Part shown: positions 10,629 to 24,370 of the stretch, piece after piece
How positions within the stretch are numbered: position 1 is the stretch's first letter
Layout: each line of letters starts with the position of its first letter
From: Annona cherimola
Lineage: Eukaryota > Streptophyta > Magnoliopsida > Magnoliales > Annonaceae
NCBI GenBank assembly: GCA_030490835.1
Contig: CM059975.1
Location: 58,209,174-58,273,173, forward strand
Length of the DNA: 64,000 bases
Direction: 5' to 3'
Made by a program: the position numbers and the translations under genes
The notes under the pieces: model-generated
Databases searched by the model: none
What the model saw: only the letters and a program-made list of their open reading frames with translations
Told to the model about the DNA's origin: nothing

Positions 10629-12100
10629 TTTTAAAAAAATCGTCAGTCATAAAAAAATTTCAGATGCAAAGTGAATAAAAAACTCATGGAGAACGTTGAG
10701 CCGTAAATTCCAAACATAACACTTATTAAGGATCCCCATAAAAATTTCATTTCTCACTCAATCTTACATTCCATTTTCAAATTAATTAAGAAAATTCAAA
10801 AAATTTTGTCCCTTAGGTGCATTCTCCTTCTTGTCTTAGTCATCTTACACACATTCAACATAATAAAGTAGCAAATTCAGATAATTTTCACACATAATTT
10901 GTCTTATTTTAATGTCCAGATTTCCTTTCTCCAACTTACTTAACTAAGTTATAGAATCACAAGGTCTTAGTAGGATGAAAATTGAACCCAATTTTCAAGA
11001 ATTGACACAATTGAACCTATTTTCAAATTATTTGAGCTTTTTATGCCACAAGGAATCAGATCTTTCCTCACACTTAATGGTTTTATTCTTATTACAAGCC
11101 TGCTCTTATCCTTGGTTTATCAATTTTTTTCTTTTTTTAACGTAGGCTTCAAAATATTAGTCAAAAGAATGCCTTGCTCATTTTCTAGATACAAGTCGAG
11201 TTGAATGTTGACTTTGGAGATCTTTCAATTAAAATTAGATTTTCATGTATATGAAAAATCACTTTAGACAAATCAAAGAGAATTACTCTAAGATTTTTAA
11301 AGAAAAACAAATCTGGTAATTTAGAGTATTAAAGTCTCATCAAGTGGTCCAGGATATTAAGTCTGGGTATTCTCTTACAAATTTATGCTCAAAAATAGAT
11401 TTAATACTTCGCTAAAGTTTGCTCATTCACTTAGCCTCAACAGTTTTGAAAGTAACATGATGCTTATAAGATTTACAAAAGTTCAAGATAGGGTTTATCA
11501 TCAAAACATCTCACCATGTTCTCAGATTTCATTGTAGAATTTATCAAAGCAACAGAATTTTTAGCAAAATTTTACTCAAATCAGGAAAAAAATTCATTAG
11601 ATTATTAAAATCTTAGAATCAGAATAAAAAATAGTTAAAAAATCAAAAGTGTCATCAGATTATAATCAGCTCACCTGCAAAAATATCCCTCTCCCACACT
11701 TAACATAACATTATCCTCAATGTGGAGAACAAAAAAATTTATACCTGTCAGATTAGAGTAGCAGTCATGCATAAAAGTCCGTAAACCATCAAAAAGTTAT
11801 GTGAAAATTCTCAATGTGTCTAGATGTGTCCAAATAAACATTTACAGCTATAAACATAAAAGTTTAAAATGAGATAGAAAACATTCAAGGCCTATTCCTA
11901 ATGAATTCCATGGCCTCCTCCAAAGAACCAATTCGACCCTCAACAACATGAAATTCATCATTCACAAAACCACGTAAATCATGCATTTATTGGATTAGAA
12001 AATTAAGATTTTCATCAGTGGATTGAGAGCTAGATGGGATATTAGATGAATGACGAGGCAAAGGAACATTAGGGATAGGAATATCAAGAATATTAATAGA
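10629..12100 (-). other. 3' non-coding region of the Athila/Tat-like element
   Basis: AT-rich, with no protein signal. At 11692-11727 the - strand reads CACATTGAGGATAATGTTAT then GTTAAGTGTGGGAGAGGG, a second GAGGA(C/T)AA + GTGTGGG motif 1.1 kb upstream of the first. The segment 11880-12110 holds decayed codons of the ORF that ends here. Confidence 0.55.
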
Positions 12101-12109
12101 CTCTTGGTG

Positions 12110-12512
12110 CTTGGAAAGTGGGGGAACGGGTGCTCTATTCTAAGGGATGATCAAGCCATCTAGAAGCTTCACAAAGTAACTGCTATCCTTGTACTTGACT
12201 ACCATCCACATAGCCATAAGCATCGCTAGATCAATATACTCGTGGCCACCAATTCGAGTGTGTATAGGATCCTAAAAGTCGACACCACATCGGGCTACAA
12301 TCAAAGAAATTATTGCCTCTGCACAAATCTTGCCAGTCGACTTGCCAACAACTGAGAGAAGATACTTCTATAAACAATAACATAAGTTGACTTTGATCCC
12401 TTTTCTCATACTTGTGAGGAAGAAAAGTTTCTACGTGCTCACAACCCCTTGACTATCCCCTAGGCCATGAAGCAATGTAGATAGTGAAGAGTTGGATTCC
12501 AAAGTTTGGAAG
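12110..12512 (-). pseudogene. Athila-type ORF relic, second part (interrupted by solo LTR S1)
   Basis: The - strand carries, with frameshifts, phrases such as LWNPTLHYLHCFMA, VSTKKLFFLTSMRKG, CAEAIISLIVARCGV and IHTRIGGHEYIDLAMLMAMW. Their order and character fit the Arabidopsis-type Athila ORF family (Pfam ATHILA), which lies downstream of pol. The first part lies at 25053-25205. The reading frame is continuous when S1 and one copy of its target duplication are removed in thought. Function of the family is not established. Broken by stops and by the 12.5-kb insertion. Confidence 0.55.
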
Positions 12513-13579
12513 TGTGGAACCTCACCTATCTTAAAGCATAGCAAATGTAGCTTAGAGCTTGTATAAATGAGATTAGGGCAACTAATTAAGCAAGGTGATT
12601 AAGTTAATCACCCCTGATTAGCTTGGTAATTATGCACTAAAAGACAAGATGGAAAAGTAAGCACAAAATGACGAAAAATGGTGTAGAGATTGCTTAGGTG
12701 GCATGTTAATTAATGCCACAATTTTATTTTTATTATTGATTTGTTATTTGATTAATTCATAACTTATGATATGCGAGGTAGAATGATAGGAAATTTTAAG
12801 GGAAAGCTTAAGTTGGTATGTCCTACATAATGAATGACTTGAATCATGAAAATTATGAATGAAAAAGGGTGAAATGATTAGAGTTACATGATATTTTGTG
12901 AATTAAGTTCGTTTTACTAATATCTTAGTATACATTCATCATTTCGAGATGAAATTTTTTATGGATGGATAAGTTAATGAGTTCTATGATATGAATGGAT
13001 GGGATTTTGTCAAACCTTGTTAGAAAACCCTAAATGACATGGTGTTAAGTGTGATTAAATATTAATGATGAGATGTAATTAAGGTATTTGACTTATGGGC
13101 ATTAAAGGTGAATTAGCATTAAAGCAAAGTTGACAATTGGTGTCAAATGGGACAAGTGTCAACGTAGGATGCATTGAGCAAGGTCAAAGTCAACCCATAA
13201 AGTTAAGTGGACTATTTGCATTAAGATAAGCCTATGTGTCAAGCTAGCAATATTTGGGCAGATTTTTAATTGCCAAAAAAGATGTAAAAAATCAATGTAC
13301 ATGTGGAAGGTTTGGATTAAGCAGAAAATAAGTGATGATTAGGATCGAAATGTGGCAAAAAATGAGACAAGTGGACGGTTTACAATTAGGCAGATTTTTA
13401 ATTTCAAAAAAAAAATATCACATGATAACGGGACACTTGGACGATTAGAAATGGGGTAGCAAGAAGAGTGATCAATGACTCATATTTTGGTAGCAAATTA
13501 ATGAAAATAAAAAAATTCATTAAACCATGTTTCTTAGGTGGCAAGTAAGATATGAAATGCAGAAAATGGTCAGCAACAT

Positions 13580-13935
13580 GGACGGTTCAGTAGCAAGGGA
13601 AAAGGGAAAAAGAGAAAAGAAAAAGAGAGGAAAGAAGGGAGGGGTTGCACGTTGCATTTTTAGCAACTTAAGGGAGAGAAAAGAAGAAAAAGAAAGGGAA
13701 GAAAGAAGGAGAAGAGGAAGGAGGAGTTGACGTCCAATAGGTGGCATTCATATGATGAATTCAGCAACATATAAATATAGATGGGAGTGGTAGCAAGGGA
13801 CGTTTCAGCTGGTGGAGGAGAAGAACTTAGGGAAAAAAAGGAAGGGCAGCAGGTGGTGGACGCCCCAAGCAAGCAAGGGAAGAAGAAAAGAAAAGAAAGA
13901 AAGAAGAAAAATATATATTTCAGCAAGAGGGGAAG
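13580..13935. repeat. Purine-rich leader tracts of S1
   Basis: Long AAAGAGAAAAGAAAAAG-type runs surround the TATA box. They generate long but meaningless frames on both strands. Confidence 0.5.
13770..13778 (+). promoter_or_regulatory. TATA box of LTR S1
   Basis: TATAAATAT upstream of a purine-rich transcribed-leader-like tract (13800-13940). Comparable TATA boxes sit at the same relative place in the other LTRs. Confidence 0.5.
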
Positions 13936-16900
13936 AAGGTTGGATGTTCAAACAGGTTAGTGCATGAAATTTTATTTTGTTAATCAATAGCTTACTCTAT
14001 GCTCAAGTGACATCTTATATTAAGGTAGTTTATGAATGTTTAAGTCATGATTTAATAGCTCTTGGTATGTTTGATGAATGTTCAAGTAAATGGAATTTCC
14101 ATATAGATCATGTGTTAATATTCATAAGTGATGAAATGAATTATATAGGCTCATATGTATGGGATGCCCAAGCTAGGTATTATGGAAACAAAATTCTGTT
14201 TATTTAAGTTAATCCTATGATGAAACGGATGATATATATGGAATTTTGGGAATTTAGAGTTAGTGATTAAGGGTTTAGCATGTATGTTAAGTTAAGATGC
14301 ATATATGAAAATGGAACTTAATGAATATACACATGTAAGCGGCTATTTTGAGAATGGATGATGATTCCAGAAATTTTAATGGAATTTAGAGTATTATGAG
14401 ATGCGAACAAGCGCTTAACATGGCCAAAAGAGTTGTGGGTTGATGATTTTCCATGTGTATATCATTAAAGTTTAATTGTGTAATTGAAACTTAGTGAAAA
14501 TAAGCTCAAATAGGGTTGTTTGAGTAGGGGACGAAATTTCTAGAAAATTATAGGAGTTTAAATGGAAAAGGGTGTAAACTAACCTTTAAAATGCCTACAA
14601 GAATTGTCAATTGATAATTTAGCATATGGGTATGCTAAATGAGCAATTTTAAGAAGGATTTAAAACCAAAGTATGTATGTTTAGGGCTGTTTTAGAAAAT
14701 AAATTTAAATTCCAGAAATTTTAATTTCATATGGCTTGGAATAGATTAAGGATGAAGGTTTTAAGGAATTGCATAAGATTAATACCCTAGGTTTGGGTAT
14801 TAAATAAAATGTATTTTAACCATAGAAGTTAAATAAGGATGGACGCTGGTGTAATTCAAGAAATGTGGGTAGTTATTTCAAAGAAAAGATTAATGTAAAT
14901 TTAGCTTATTAGAAGTTGTAAACAAGCAATTGGAATGAATGTAAAAGTTTAATACCTTAAGGTTTAATGGTTGAATGAAATGAATAACAATCACTAAGTT
15001 CATATAAGTATGTGATTGTTAGAAAGGTGGATGTAAAGTTCAAGAATTGAATATGAATTAAGTCTCTTAAAAATTACAAGAGATTGACTACTATAGACTT
15101 GGGTATTGAATGAACCAAGTAACCAATCACTAAGGTTAAATAAGTTTATGTATATATATGACTAAGAAAGGTAGACGTTGCTTATAGAAAGAATGGATTA
15201 AAGTCTTGCTATTGGTTATAAATGAGCAACTTGAATGAATGTAAAAGATTAGAAACCCTAGATAAGGGTGTCCAATGAAATGAATAGCATATATGGTTGT
15301 TAAGAAAGGTGAATGGGGAAATTAGAAAGAATTGATTGGAATTAACTTGCTATTAAGTATAAAAGAATATCTTGAATAGTTCAAGAGATTCCTACACTGA
15401 CATGGAAGAAAAGAAATGAACCAACCATTAAAATTATATGAGTATGTATACGTGATTGTTAGAAAAATAAATGTGGATTTGAGAAACCTTACTTGAACTT
15501 AGCTTATTATAGTTTCAAGTAAGTATCTTGACTAACTAAAAAGAGTAAAATGCCCTAGATTAGGGTATTGAAAGAAAGGAATGGTTAATCATTGAGAAAA
15601 ATAAGAATATGAGACTTAAAGAGATGGTGTTCATCTCCAAGGAAGAAATAATTAAGGGAAACATGTTATGAGTTACATATAGATTGAGATTATGTACGGG
15701 TTGGGAACAAATGATATATGAACATGAATTAAATAAAAAATAAGGTATGCAAGTATATAATGATATGTAAGCAAACAACACTTTTGAAAATGATGTTTAT
15801 TCTCAATTGTCGACATGAATAGTGAATTGCTTTATTGAAATGATATGTGTTGATAAAATAATTTTTATGATAAGGAAGTTTGATTCCTTTATGAAATAAT
15901 GTTTGTAAGTAAGCAAAACCTTTTAAAAATGTTATCTTTGAAATATGGAAATGCTTTGAGATTGCTTCATTGTAATCAAGTCCTTTTTAAATGTTGAAGT
16001 GTTTAGAAATTATTTTATTTGAATATTTCAAAAGAGTTTGTGAAAAGTGTGAAAAGAAAATTTGATTTCTTTAGGAAAATGATATTTGCAAGAAAAACAT
16101 TTGAAAATGATGTTCATGAAATGTTTGGAATCTCTTTGAATAGTAAAATGATTTGAAAATGCTTTCTACCGATGTTTCTAAAAGAGTTTAAGGATAGCCA
16201 ACCTAAGAAGTTGATTTTATACAAGGATTTGACTTCTGTTTTGTTAAAATGATGACCAAGGATTATGCAAGCTCTTCTTTATATAAGTATGACAAGGTTA
16301 TTATGGAAATGAGATATATATGTCGGGTAACCATAAATGATGCATTTGCATATCCCTTGTTATGAAAAGCTTAGAAATGAGAAATGAAAATGTTGCAAGA
16401 AATTTTTTTTAAAAAAAATGTTATTTTCTTCTCAGAAATTGAAATATTATGGAATTGCTTTATCATGATGGTTTCCAAAATTGTTTTATAAACAAATGAA
16501 CAAAATTTTTGAAATTATTGATTTTCTTAAAAGTTGACGTGTCTTGAAATGTGATACCCAAACCCAAGTAGGGGCTCATATATATGAATTTGGCATATAA
16601 ACATGAATTATGTAAGATTTATGGATGATTTTATGATTTAATGATATTTTGCAATTAGGGTTATAATTAAGAATGGTGATTAAGATTAATCACCATGACC
16701 CAATGTGAGTCAATATGACTAAAGGGGCTTAATGAAGATTGGAAAATTCTAATGAGTCATGAATAATTATTTTAATTATCATAATTTGATTAATAGAAAT
16801 TGAAATGATAATTATGGAATTGTGTTGGAAAATGTAGAAAATTCATAACTTGACGCCTATAAGGAAGATTGTGATGAAATTTGAAAGATAAGCTCATGAC

Positions 16901-17682
16901 TTTGAGCTCAACCTTATGAGTGGATTGGATTAAGGAAAATGAGATGAAATTAAGATGATAATTATTTATTTTCAATCTCACACTCTAAGGTTATTTTCAA
17001 AGGATCATAACTTGACATAGAAAAGTCGGTTTGAGACGAAACTTAAAACGGTTGAATAAAATTATAAAATCTATGTTATGGAAGGATTGGATTAAGCTAA
17101 TTACCATGGAAATATGCTTAATCAGAAAAAGTTAAGTAACATTGACTTTGTGCATCAAAAAGTACCATAACATTTATTAAAAAGCAAGTAGTTTAATGGC
17201 TTGGTTTAATGCCCATGAGAGGTGTCAAAAGGAGGTGTTTTGAGCTAGGTTTTTTGGATTAAGTCAAGGACTAAAATCCTTAAAAAATCAAGAGATTAAA
17301 TACTTGAATTAAATGGCTAAGGGAGTAGCCATGGGAGGCCACATATGTGGCATGAGGAGGGGACGTCCAAGGGATCTCTACATGGATTTTTGATTTGTTT
17401 AATTTCCGAAGTCAAAATCTAGCTATGCTAAGGAAGCAAGGGCATGTAAATGCACATAGATGGGAGTGACTTGGTGACCAAGAAAGCCCTCCTAAGCAAG
17501 CCATGTGGACGCCCAACCTAGGAGAGCTAAGTAGCTCATTTAAGAGCTTGGATTTGGAATTTTGAAAATGGGATAATTGCATAATTTACTTGGACATGAG
17601 TGAGCCAACATATCAAAGGGATAAGAGGGCACTAAATCCAAATAATGCGGCAAGTGGGCCCAAAAATCTGGAAAATGAAGGG

Positions 17683-17690
17683 TATAAAAG
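17683..17690 (+). promoter_or_regulatory. TATA box of LTR S2
   Basis: TATAAAAG, an optimal plant TATA sequence, about 35 bases before a GAGAGAAAAAAAA leader. Confidence 0.6.
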
Positions 17691-19775
17691 AGGCTTCCAT
17701 GGGGACGTTCCAAGAGGGTTAGAGAGAAAAAAAATTTGAGGAGCAAAATCCTCCAAGCAAGGCAACAGCAAGAACGACCAAAAAACAGCGAGAAATGAAG
17801 GGAAAAGGATGAGAAAAATAGAAGGAAAAAGGGGAAGAAAGAAAGGGATTCAAGCTAGGAAAGTTTGGATCCAAGTTTGATTCGATTCAAGTAAGTATAC
17901 TTCATGTTTTGGGTTCTTTAATCCTAAGTTTTTCACCTCAAATTATGGGTCATGAATTTGATTCATAATGAAACCTTAAAGGATGATTCATGATGCCCTT
18001 GATTAGGGTATTGAATGAGGATTGAATGATATGTATGAAAACAAGGGTTCAAGAGGGAGAAAATAGAAGCTAGGGTTGGTTTTTGAGATAAAACCTATTT
18101 TGAATTTTCATGTAACCCTAAGCTAAGTTTCTGTTTGGTTTGAGCATGATAATTTGGATATGATTCATGTTCTTATGGGTTACATATGTTTATTTGGTTA
18201 TATGTTAATGATTTTAGCAAAAATGGAGCTTAGGGTTACGTATATGACCCGATTTTCATGTTTTTATAATATGCATGAAACATGAATTATGCTAATGAGT
18301 TTATGGATGCTTTAGAGGATAAAATATCCTAAGTTAATGATGCAAGGGATGTTCAACATAGGGTGGAAAGTATTAGCACAAATCTGATTTTTGTGGACCC
18401 ATGATGTGAACGTCTAAAGGGGGGCCAAGATATGCATGAAAAGTTTCTGTTTTGTGCAACTTAAATTATGAACTTTAAATCCATGAAAATAACCTAGGAT
18501 TAGGGTACTTTGGAAGGCCAAAAGAGGTTGGGAAGGTATGCCCTAAATCTGATTTTTAAGGGTATGTAAAAGGGTGTCCAAAGAAGGGTGCAAAATGGTA
18601 TCCAAAACATGTAAGGAAGTTGCTGCTTTGGAAGCAACTAATATATGAATTTTAAATATGTGAATTTTAAATATGTGATAATACCCTAAATTTGGGTTAA
18701 TAAAAGCATGATTAATTGCTGAAATTTATGGATTAAAAATCTGTTTTGATTGAAGTATCAAAAGAGGTGTTGAAAGGATAATAAACGGGTCCTAATGTTG
18801 CTATTTTGGAACCCAATGATAAATGGATTAAAATTCCGTAATTAAACCCTAAATTATATGTTAATTAAGGGGTTTAATCATGCTGAAATAAGAAATAAGT
18901 TGCTGTGTTGAAAGATTTTAAGAAACACATAAGTTATGTGTTATAAGTTGAGGGTATGTGGAAGGCAAAGCATGGACAAGTGATGAATAACTTATGTGAA
19001 TTCCTAAAATGAAAAAATGCATGAAAATGTGAGGGAATACATGATTAACGTATTGTTTTGGTAATTAATTATAATATCAAATTTTGAGATTAATATATAA
19101 TGCCTAAGTTATCAACTAAGTGCCTAAAATGAGCACCGACGTATGAAAAGTGAAAAATATGTTAAAAATGATAAATGGAGGTAACGAACCTCTAAATAAT
19201 GATTTAATGAATGGTTATTATATGTATGAAATTTTACCCTACATAACGGTATTAAAAATGAATGAATGGATGATATGATATATATAAGCTATGTTGCTAT
19301 GTATGAACACTCAACTTGAAATACAAGTGAGTTATGTAAGCTAATAGAAATCATATGGAATATACATGTATATATATATAACCATTAAGAAAGATAAATA
19401 TTAATGGTTACTAAGAAGGGTAAATGGTACTTGCTACAAGCTAACTAGTTATGATAAATGAAAGTTGAAAACCCTATGGCATATATATGCCTATGTTATT
19501 GAGATATATGAATGGAATAAAAAAAATGAACCAGTAACTAAGATTACATAGTTATGTGGTTATCAAAAGACTTTGAGTAAGTCATATATATGTGACCATT
19601 GACAAGGGTGAAGATGGATATGCATTCTAAAGAAAGAATGATTTAAAGTTAATGTGTTATGGACCATATGAGATTAAACCCATATGACACGTATATGTGA
19701 ATTGAAGAAAAAGACAAGGCATACAAGCACAACATATGATGAAAATGTATAAGGTAATCATGTTTACTTGTCTAG

Positions 19776-19819
19776 GAAAAGGCAAGGAAAGGATGAAAGG
19801 TGCAAAGGGATCACCACAT
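19776..19819 (+). other. Putative 44-nt microexon-like block in S2
   Basis: Preceded by a pyrimidine-rich ACTTGTCTAG acceptor-like site and followed by ATG/GTAAGC-type donor (ACATGTAAGC). The block starts GAAAAGGCAAGGAAAGG. Equivalent blocks stand in S3, S4, S5, S7, S8 and S9. Confidence 0.4.
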
Positions 19820-20297
19820 GTAAGCAAGCAGGACTTTTGAAAATGTCATTTTATTCTCAAATACTAAAATGCTTTCAAGTTATTTTACTTGAATGTTTCT
19901 AAAGCTATTTAAGGGTGGTCATCCCTGTATCTCTTTATTATGAATTGATTACTGTTTTCAATGAAATGTTTGAATAAATTCTTCTCTATTAGGAAATGGC
20001 ATGCTAGCATGGATTTAAACGATATTTCATTAAACCGATGTTGAAATGGATGGTGCAAAAAATTCTCTACATGAAAATGACAAGTTGTCATGTGTAAGGG
20101 GTATATAATGCTAGGGTGACTAAAAGTCATGCATGGAATAGAAATTAAGTAGGCTAGTCAAGGCAGAAGCAAGACAAAGAGTCCGCCCTTGATGTTACCA
20201 AGTCGGAAGGTCCGGTGCCAAGGATGGAAAGGATCATGTTATGAAAGGATGTTCCCCGAGCTAGCGTACCGTGAAACCCCAATTTAGACACATGTAT

Positions 20298-20325
20298 AAA
20301 ACCCTAGGGTTGTAAACCCTAGGTA
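20298..20325. repeat. Telomere-like half-repeats, head to head
   Basis: AAACCCTAGGGTT then AAACCCTAGG. These resemble short TTTAGGG units in inverted arrangement near the LTR start. Two or three units only, so probably chance. Confidence 0.35.
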
Positions 20326-21899
20326 ATGTATTAATAAAATATATATTCATGACTATGAAAACATGTGTATTAGAGGTTTAAAAAATGCAATTGTGGGATT
20401 AAACCATATGAATAGTGCATATGAATAGGAACATGAATAGTAATCGAGGTGATTAAGAGTTAATCACGTAGATTAACCTAATCACAAAATGACAAAAAAG
20501 AAGATTTAATCACTACATGAAAAAATAACAATACTTTTTGATATTTTAATACAATTTTTGATTTTAGTGAAAAATTAAAGAAAAATTCATAATTTGTAAT
20601 CCGGACGTCGGATTTAGATGAAATTTTTTATGGATGGTTAAAAATTCATGATGAACATGATGAAGGGTTTAAGATGTGATGAAAATCACGAATCAAGGGT
20701 CAAGATGGAACGTCAATTGGAGATGAAAAAGGAAGCTTATCTTTTCATTTAATTCCTTTGACTTTTATTTAAAATTAAATAATTAAAAAAATTTAAAAAT
20801 TAAATGAAAATCTGCAAGGGTGGCTGGACGTGCAGGGACTATGGAAAATGGGAGCCAAATCCAACAGCTCAAATTCATCCTCATCAATGATCACTGGCTA
20901 AGATTTAATTAGCCTAAATTAAATAATTTGAAAAATAAAAAAAATCAAGGAAAATAGGGCTGCCATAGGAGGGTTGGAGCAGGCCTAGGGTTGGCTGCAC
21001 AAGGCTCCATGCACCTTTTGAAATTAGAAAAAAACACATTAGCAATTTAACACCTCAAGCAAGGGGGTAAAATCCAATTTCATGAAAAATCAAATCCTTT
21101 AAATAGGGCCAAGGGGGGACTTCCAAGAGCACATTCATCCTAGCTCCACTTGAGCAAACCCCAGTTCCCAAATCCCCCACACGTCCAATGAAACAAGAGG
21201 AGAAAGTTAGAGAGAGAACGTGTTAGAAAAAAAGGGATATCTCCACGTCGGGTAAGTGATTTCTATCCAAATTTATTTTGGATATTAAGTAGGGTAAAAC
21301 CATGCTTAGATAAAGCCTAAGCATGAGAAAATAAGTATAGTTATAATGCTTAAGTGGAATTATGCCAAAACATCGAAAATTTGGAGCAAAGATAGAGCAT
21401 TCGGGAAGATAACACATGATATGTGTAAATAATGCTCCAAAATTGCTCAATGATTATTTGGGATGAAGGATTATGATAATTATGATGTTGGAATGATGAT
21501 ATATTAATCTCATAATTTTTGGAATTAAGGATTATGCTTAAGTGAAATTATGTTGATTTTTAGTATATGGAGAAAATGATTTATTTAGCCAAGTTAATGA
21601 TGATAAATTCCAAATTCATGAATTTTCCCATGATATGCTAAACATAAGCTATGTCATAATATTTTTATTTTTGAAAAAACTGTCAATTTTTGGAGAAATT
21701 TAAGATTAATATTTATACCTTAAAGATGGGATTTTAAAGGAATTTATGGATAAAAAAATCCATATAAGGAGGTGATAACCAAATAACTTTATAAGATTAA
21801 CCTTTATAGAAATGAGGTAATGAATGATTATAAAGCATGCATGGGAAGCAAACTAAGACATGAAATGATATAGATAAAATATCATTTTTTCTTGTATAG

Positions 21900-21927
21900 G
21901 AAAAGGTGGAGGACACGGACAGAGGAG
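21900..21927 (+). other. Putative 28-nt microexon-like block in S3
   Basis: Between TTTCTTGTATAG and GAGGTAAGC; starts GAAAAGGTGGAGGACAC. It is shorter than its counterparts. Confidence 0.4.
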
Positions 21928-22169
21928 GTAAGCAAGTTCTATTTTTGAAATTGCTTTTCAAATATTGCAAATAATTGCAAATATGATTATGAAATGTGTT
22001 TAAGGATGACCACTCCTATAATGTTTGAAATAATAAATGTTTGTTTGCTTCTCAAATGATTTTTATCAATTTTATGGTCATGTCATGCCGGCATATGTAT
22101 GTATAAACATGGTGCACAAGGAAGAGGCTTTAGTGGAGGTAGTAAGCGGATCAGGGATCCCCCTTCACT

Positions 22170-22215
22170 ATTGCTGAGTCGCAAGGGCTGTGTGCCGGCG
22201 GCGTCCTCCTAAGAA
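22170..22215 (+). repeat. Conserved GC-rich block GTGCCGGCGGCGTCCTCC
   Basis: A GC-rich island in AT-rich LTR DNA. It is repeated almost exactly in S5 at about 32112-32135 and in inverted form in S4 at about 26560-26580. A related diverged form occurs in S7 and S9 (GGGAGGCCACCATTGGCCTCC at about 40855-40880). Confidence 0.6.
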
Positions 22216-23631
22216 GGTGGAGGCAAAGGAAAGTCATGTGTGAATGAATGCATTGCATTTTTTATGAAATGCATAAGTATGAAAAAGTTTACATGATGTT
22301 TTATCGAAACAATGTTTCAAAAAGGGATGGTGCAAATAATTCTCTACATGAGAATGACAAATCACCTGGTGTAAGAGGTATATAATGCCGGGAAAATCAA
22401 AAGTCATGCATGTAGGAGACCATGTAGGCTAATCAAGGTAAAGGACACAAGGTCCCCCTTGACGAGGCCAAGTCGGAGAGAGAGCCGGTGTATTGGACCA
22501 TGCTATGTGATATATTTTCTGGGCTAGCGTACCCATACACGAAGGTTTATGTCAGGAATGGAAAGGAAGCATTTGCACATCCAATGTTTATGAAATGATT
22601 TTTATGAAAAAGGATTCTATTCCATTGGTAGTTGATCACTTGGTAAGTGTCTCCTATCAAATGGGAAGAAATGCATTTGAATGAAAGGAAAATGTTTACT
22701 TGCCAAAGAAAAAGGCTTGCTTACTGAGTATTATTACTCATATGTGTTTTCAAAATGACAAACAGGATATGGAGCTGACTCGGAAAGGATGCCAGGTAGA
22801 AATGACCTGCAAATTTAATTACAGTTCTATGTATGCGTCCAAAGGGACAAATGTATGATAATCATGTTGAAGACATGTTTTATGGATATTACAAACATGA
22901 TCGTACTTATGTAAATTATTTCAATAAAAGAAGATATGAATGGTTTTATGATGATATGGATAAGTCTATTATGAATAAAGTGTATGCTTAAGTGACGAAT
23001 GAAAAGAAAAAAAAATTGGACGAGATCCAATTAAGAACCCGCCGCGTGATCAGGGCAACAATCCTGAGTCACATTTACCAATCAAAATCGGTCCCGGAGT
23101 AAGGCTTTTAGGCACCTCAATCACACGTACCCTCACATGAAGGATTATGTCATGAATGGAAATGATGCATTTGCACATCCAATGTTTATGAAATGCCCAA
23201 AAATTGAGATTTACGAATGGTTTACATGAATGATTTTCATGAGAGCTTTATGAATGGTTTCCATGAATGGTTTATGAAAAAGTTTCTATCACATTGGTAG
23301 TTGATCACTTGCTAAGTGTCTCATATCGAATGGAGAGAAATGCATTTAAATGAGAATGAAATATGCTTGCTTATTGAGTTTCGACTTATGTTTTGTTTTC
23401 CCACCCTTAGACAGGTGCAGGGGAAATCAAGTGACGTAAAGCATGTTCTTACTGAGGAAAGGAAAAAGGAATTTTCAAAGGTTTGTAATCCTTTGTATGT
23501 TGAAGCATGAACGAATGCCCTAATGGGATATGTTACAAATACCTTGTATAGTTACGACATGACTAAGATAAGAAATGGGTTAAATGATTAGTGCTTGTAT
23601 GCTAAGAACTGATGAATGTATGTATGTATGA

Positions 23632-23731
23632 AATGAAAATGTCATGATTAGGTCAAAAGGACCTTTAACATAGAAGAGTTCCATGAAAATGTCATGATCA
23701 GGTCAAAAAGACCTTTAACGTAGAAGAGCAA
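23632..23731. repeat. Two tandem 50-bp units in S2
   Basis: Both units read ATGAAAATGTCATGAT, then AGGTCAAAA(G/A)GACCTTTAAC, then TAGAAGAG. Each contains the small hairpin AGGTC-AAAA-GACCT. Only a few differences separate the copies, so the duplication is young relative to the LTR. Confidence 0.8.
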
Positions 23732-24271
23732 GTTAACATGTTATGAATGAAATGCGCACTTGATATGTGCAATTGATTACAAGTGTATTGTCACTTGTAA
23801 GATGAATGGTGTGAAATGCAAAGACATGAAACGATGATGGATAAAAGGAATGAAATGAAAAAAATTTGGACGAGATCCAATTAAGAACCCGCCGTGTGAT
23901 CAGGGCAACAATCCTGATTCACATTTACCAATCGATAAGATCTTGGAGTAAGGCTTAGGATGTGACACTCGGGCTGGGGTGCCACATGAAATTCCTTGAA
24001 TCTTGAAATGTTTGAAAACTTCTTTATATTGATGATTTTAAAACCATTTAAGGGTGGTCATCCCAATACAATGATTTGAAAGTAGTTTCACAAATTATTA
24101 TTTTTATGATTGTGCTTAGTTCTCAGTTTGAGAATGGCATAGAAAGATGACTGTGTTGGTTTATGAAATGTTGTGTTTACTATAGAAGGATGATCACTTG
24201 GTAAGTGTCACCTACCAGAGGGATAGAGGCATATTTACATATGCTTTAAAAAGCCCTAAAATGGGCACATG

Positions 24272-24370
24272 AAAATATTTTAGGACATGAGAATGTCCAC
24301 ATGAAAAAAGGGTTTATATCAAAATGTTTTAAGACATGAGAATGTCTACATGAAAAAAGATTTTCATGAA
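24272..24370. repeat. Two tandem 49-bp units in S1
   Basis: AAAAT(A/G)TTTTA(G/A)GACATGAGAATGTC-ACATGAAAAAAG occurs twice at a spacing of 49 bp. Inverted relatives (ATTTTTATGTCCTAAAA) occur repeatedly in S7 and S9. Confidence 0.7.

Larger units (their letters stand above)
20270..23125 (+). mobile_element. Solo LTR S3 (subfamily 3), nested in S2
   Basis: Begins CGTGAAACCCCAATTTAGAC (the first T of TGTG mutated to C) and ends GGCACCTCAATCACA. Perfect target duplication CGTAC at 20265-20269 and 23126-23130. The host LTR reads on across it: GCTAG-CGTAC-CCTCAC is contiguous in the related S8 at about 39730. Length 2856 bp. TATA-like TTTAAATAG is at 21098, donor-like GTAAGT at 21252, acceptor-like TTGTATAG at 21899 and donor-like GTAAGC at 21928. 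Same subfamily as S5. Confidence 0.92.
16550..23986 (+). mobile_element. Solo LTR S2 (subfamily 1), nested in S1 and split by S3
   Basis: The LTR begins TGTGATACCCAAACCCAAGT and ends CGGGCTGGGGTGCCACA. The target duplication TGAAA is perfect (16545-16549 and 23987-23991). Without S3 it is about 4.6 kb. TATA box TATAAAAG is at 17683, then a GA-rich leader, donor-like CAA/GTAAGT at 17891, acceptor-like TCTAG at 19775, second donor-like GTAAGC at 19820 and acceptor-like CCCTTAG/ACAGGT at 23410. The U5 block CAACAATCCTGATTCACATT lies at about 23907. Same subfamily as S4 and S8. Confidence 0.9.

Noticed and set aside
13520..13930. Several 60-88-codon frames on both strands.
   Set aside because: They are caused by purine/pyrimidine runs in the S1 leader and code for low-complexity Lys/Arg/Glu or Phe/Ser/Leu strings.
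20298..20325. Interstitial telomere repeat.
   Set aside because: Only two or three AAACCCTA units in mixed orientation, at the start of an ordinary LTR.
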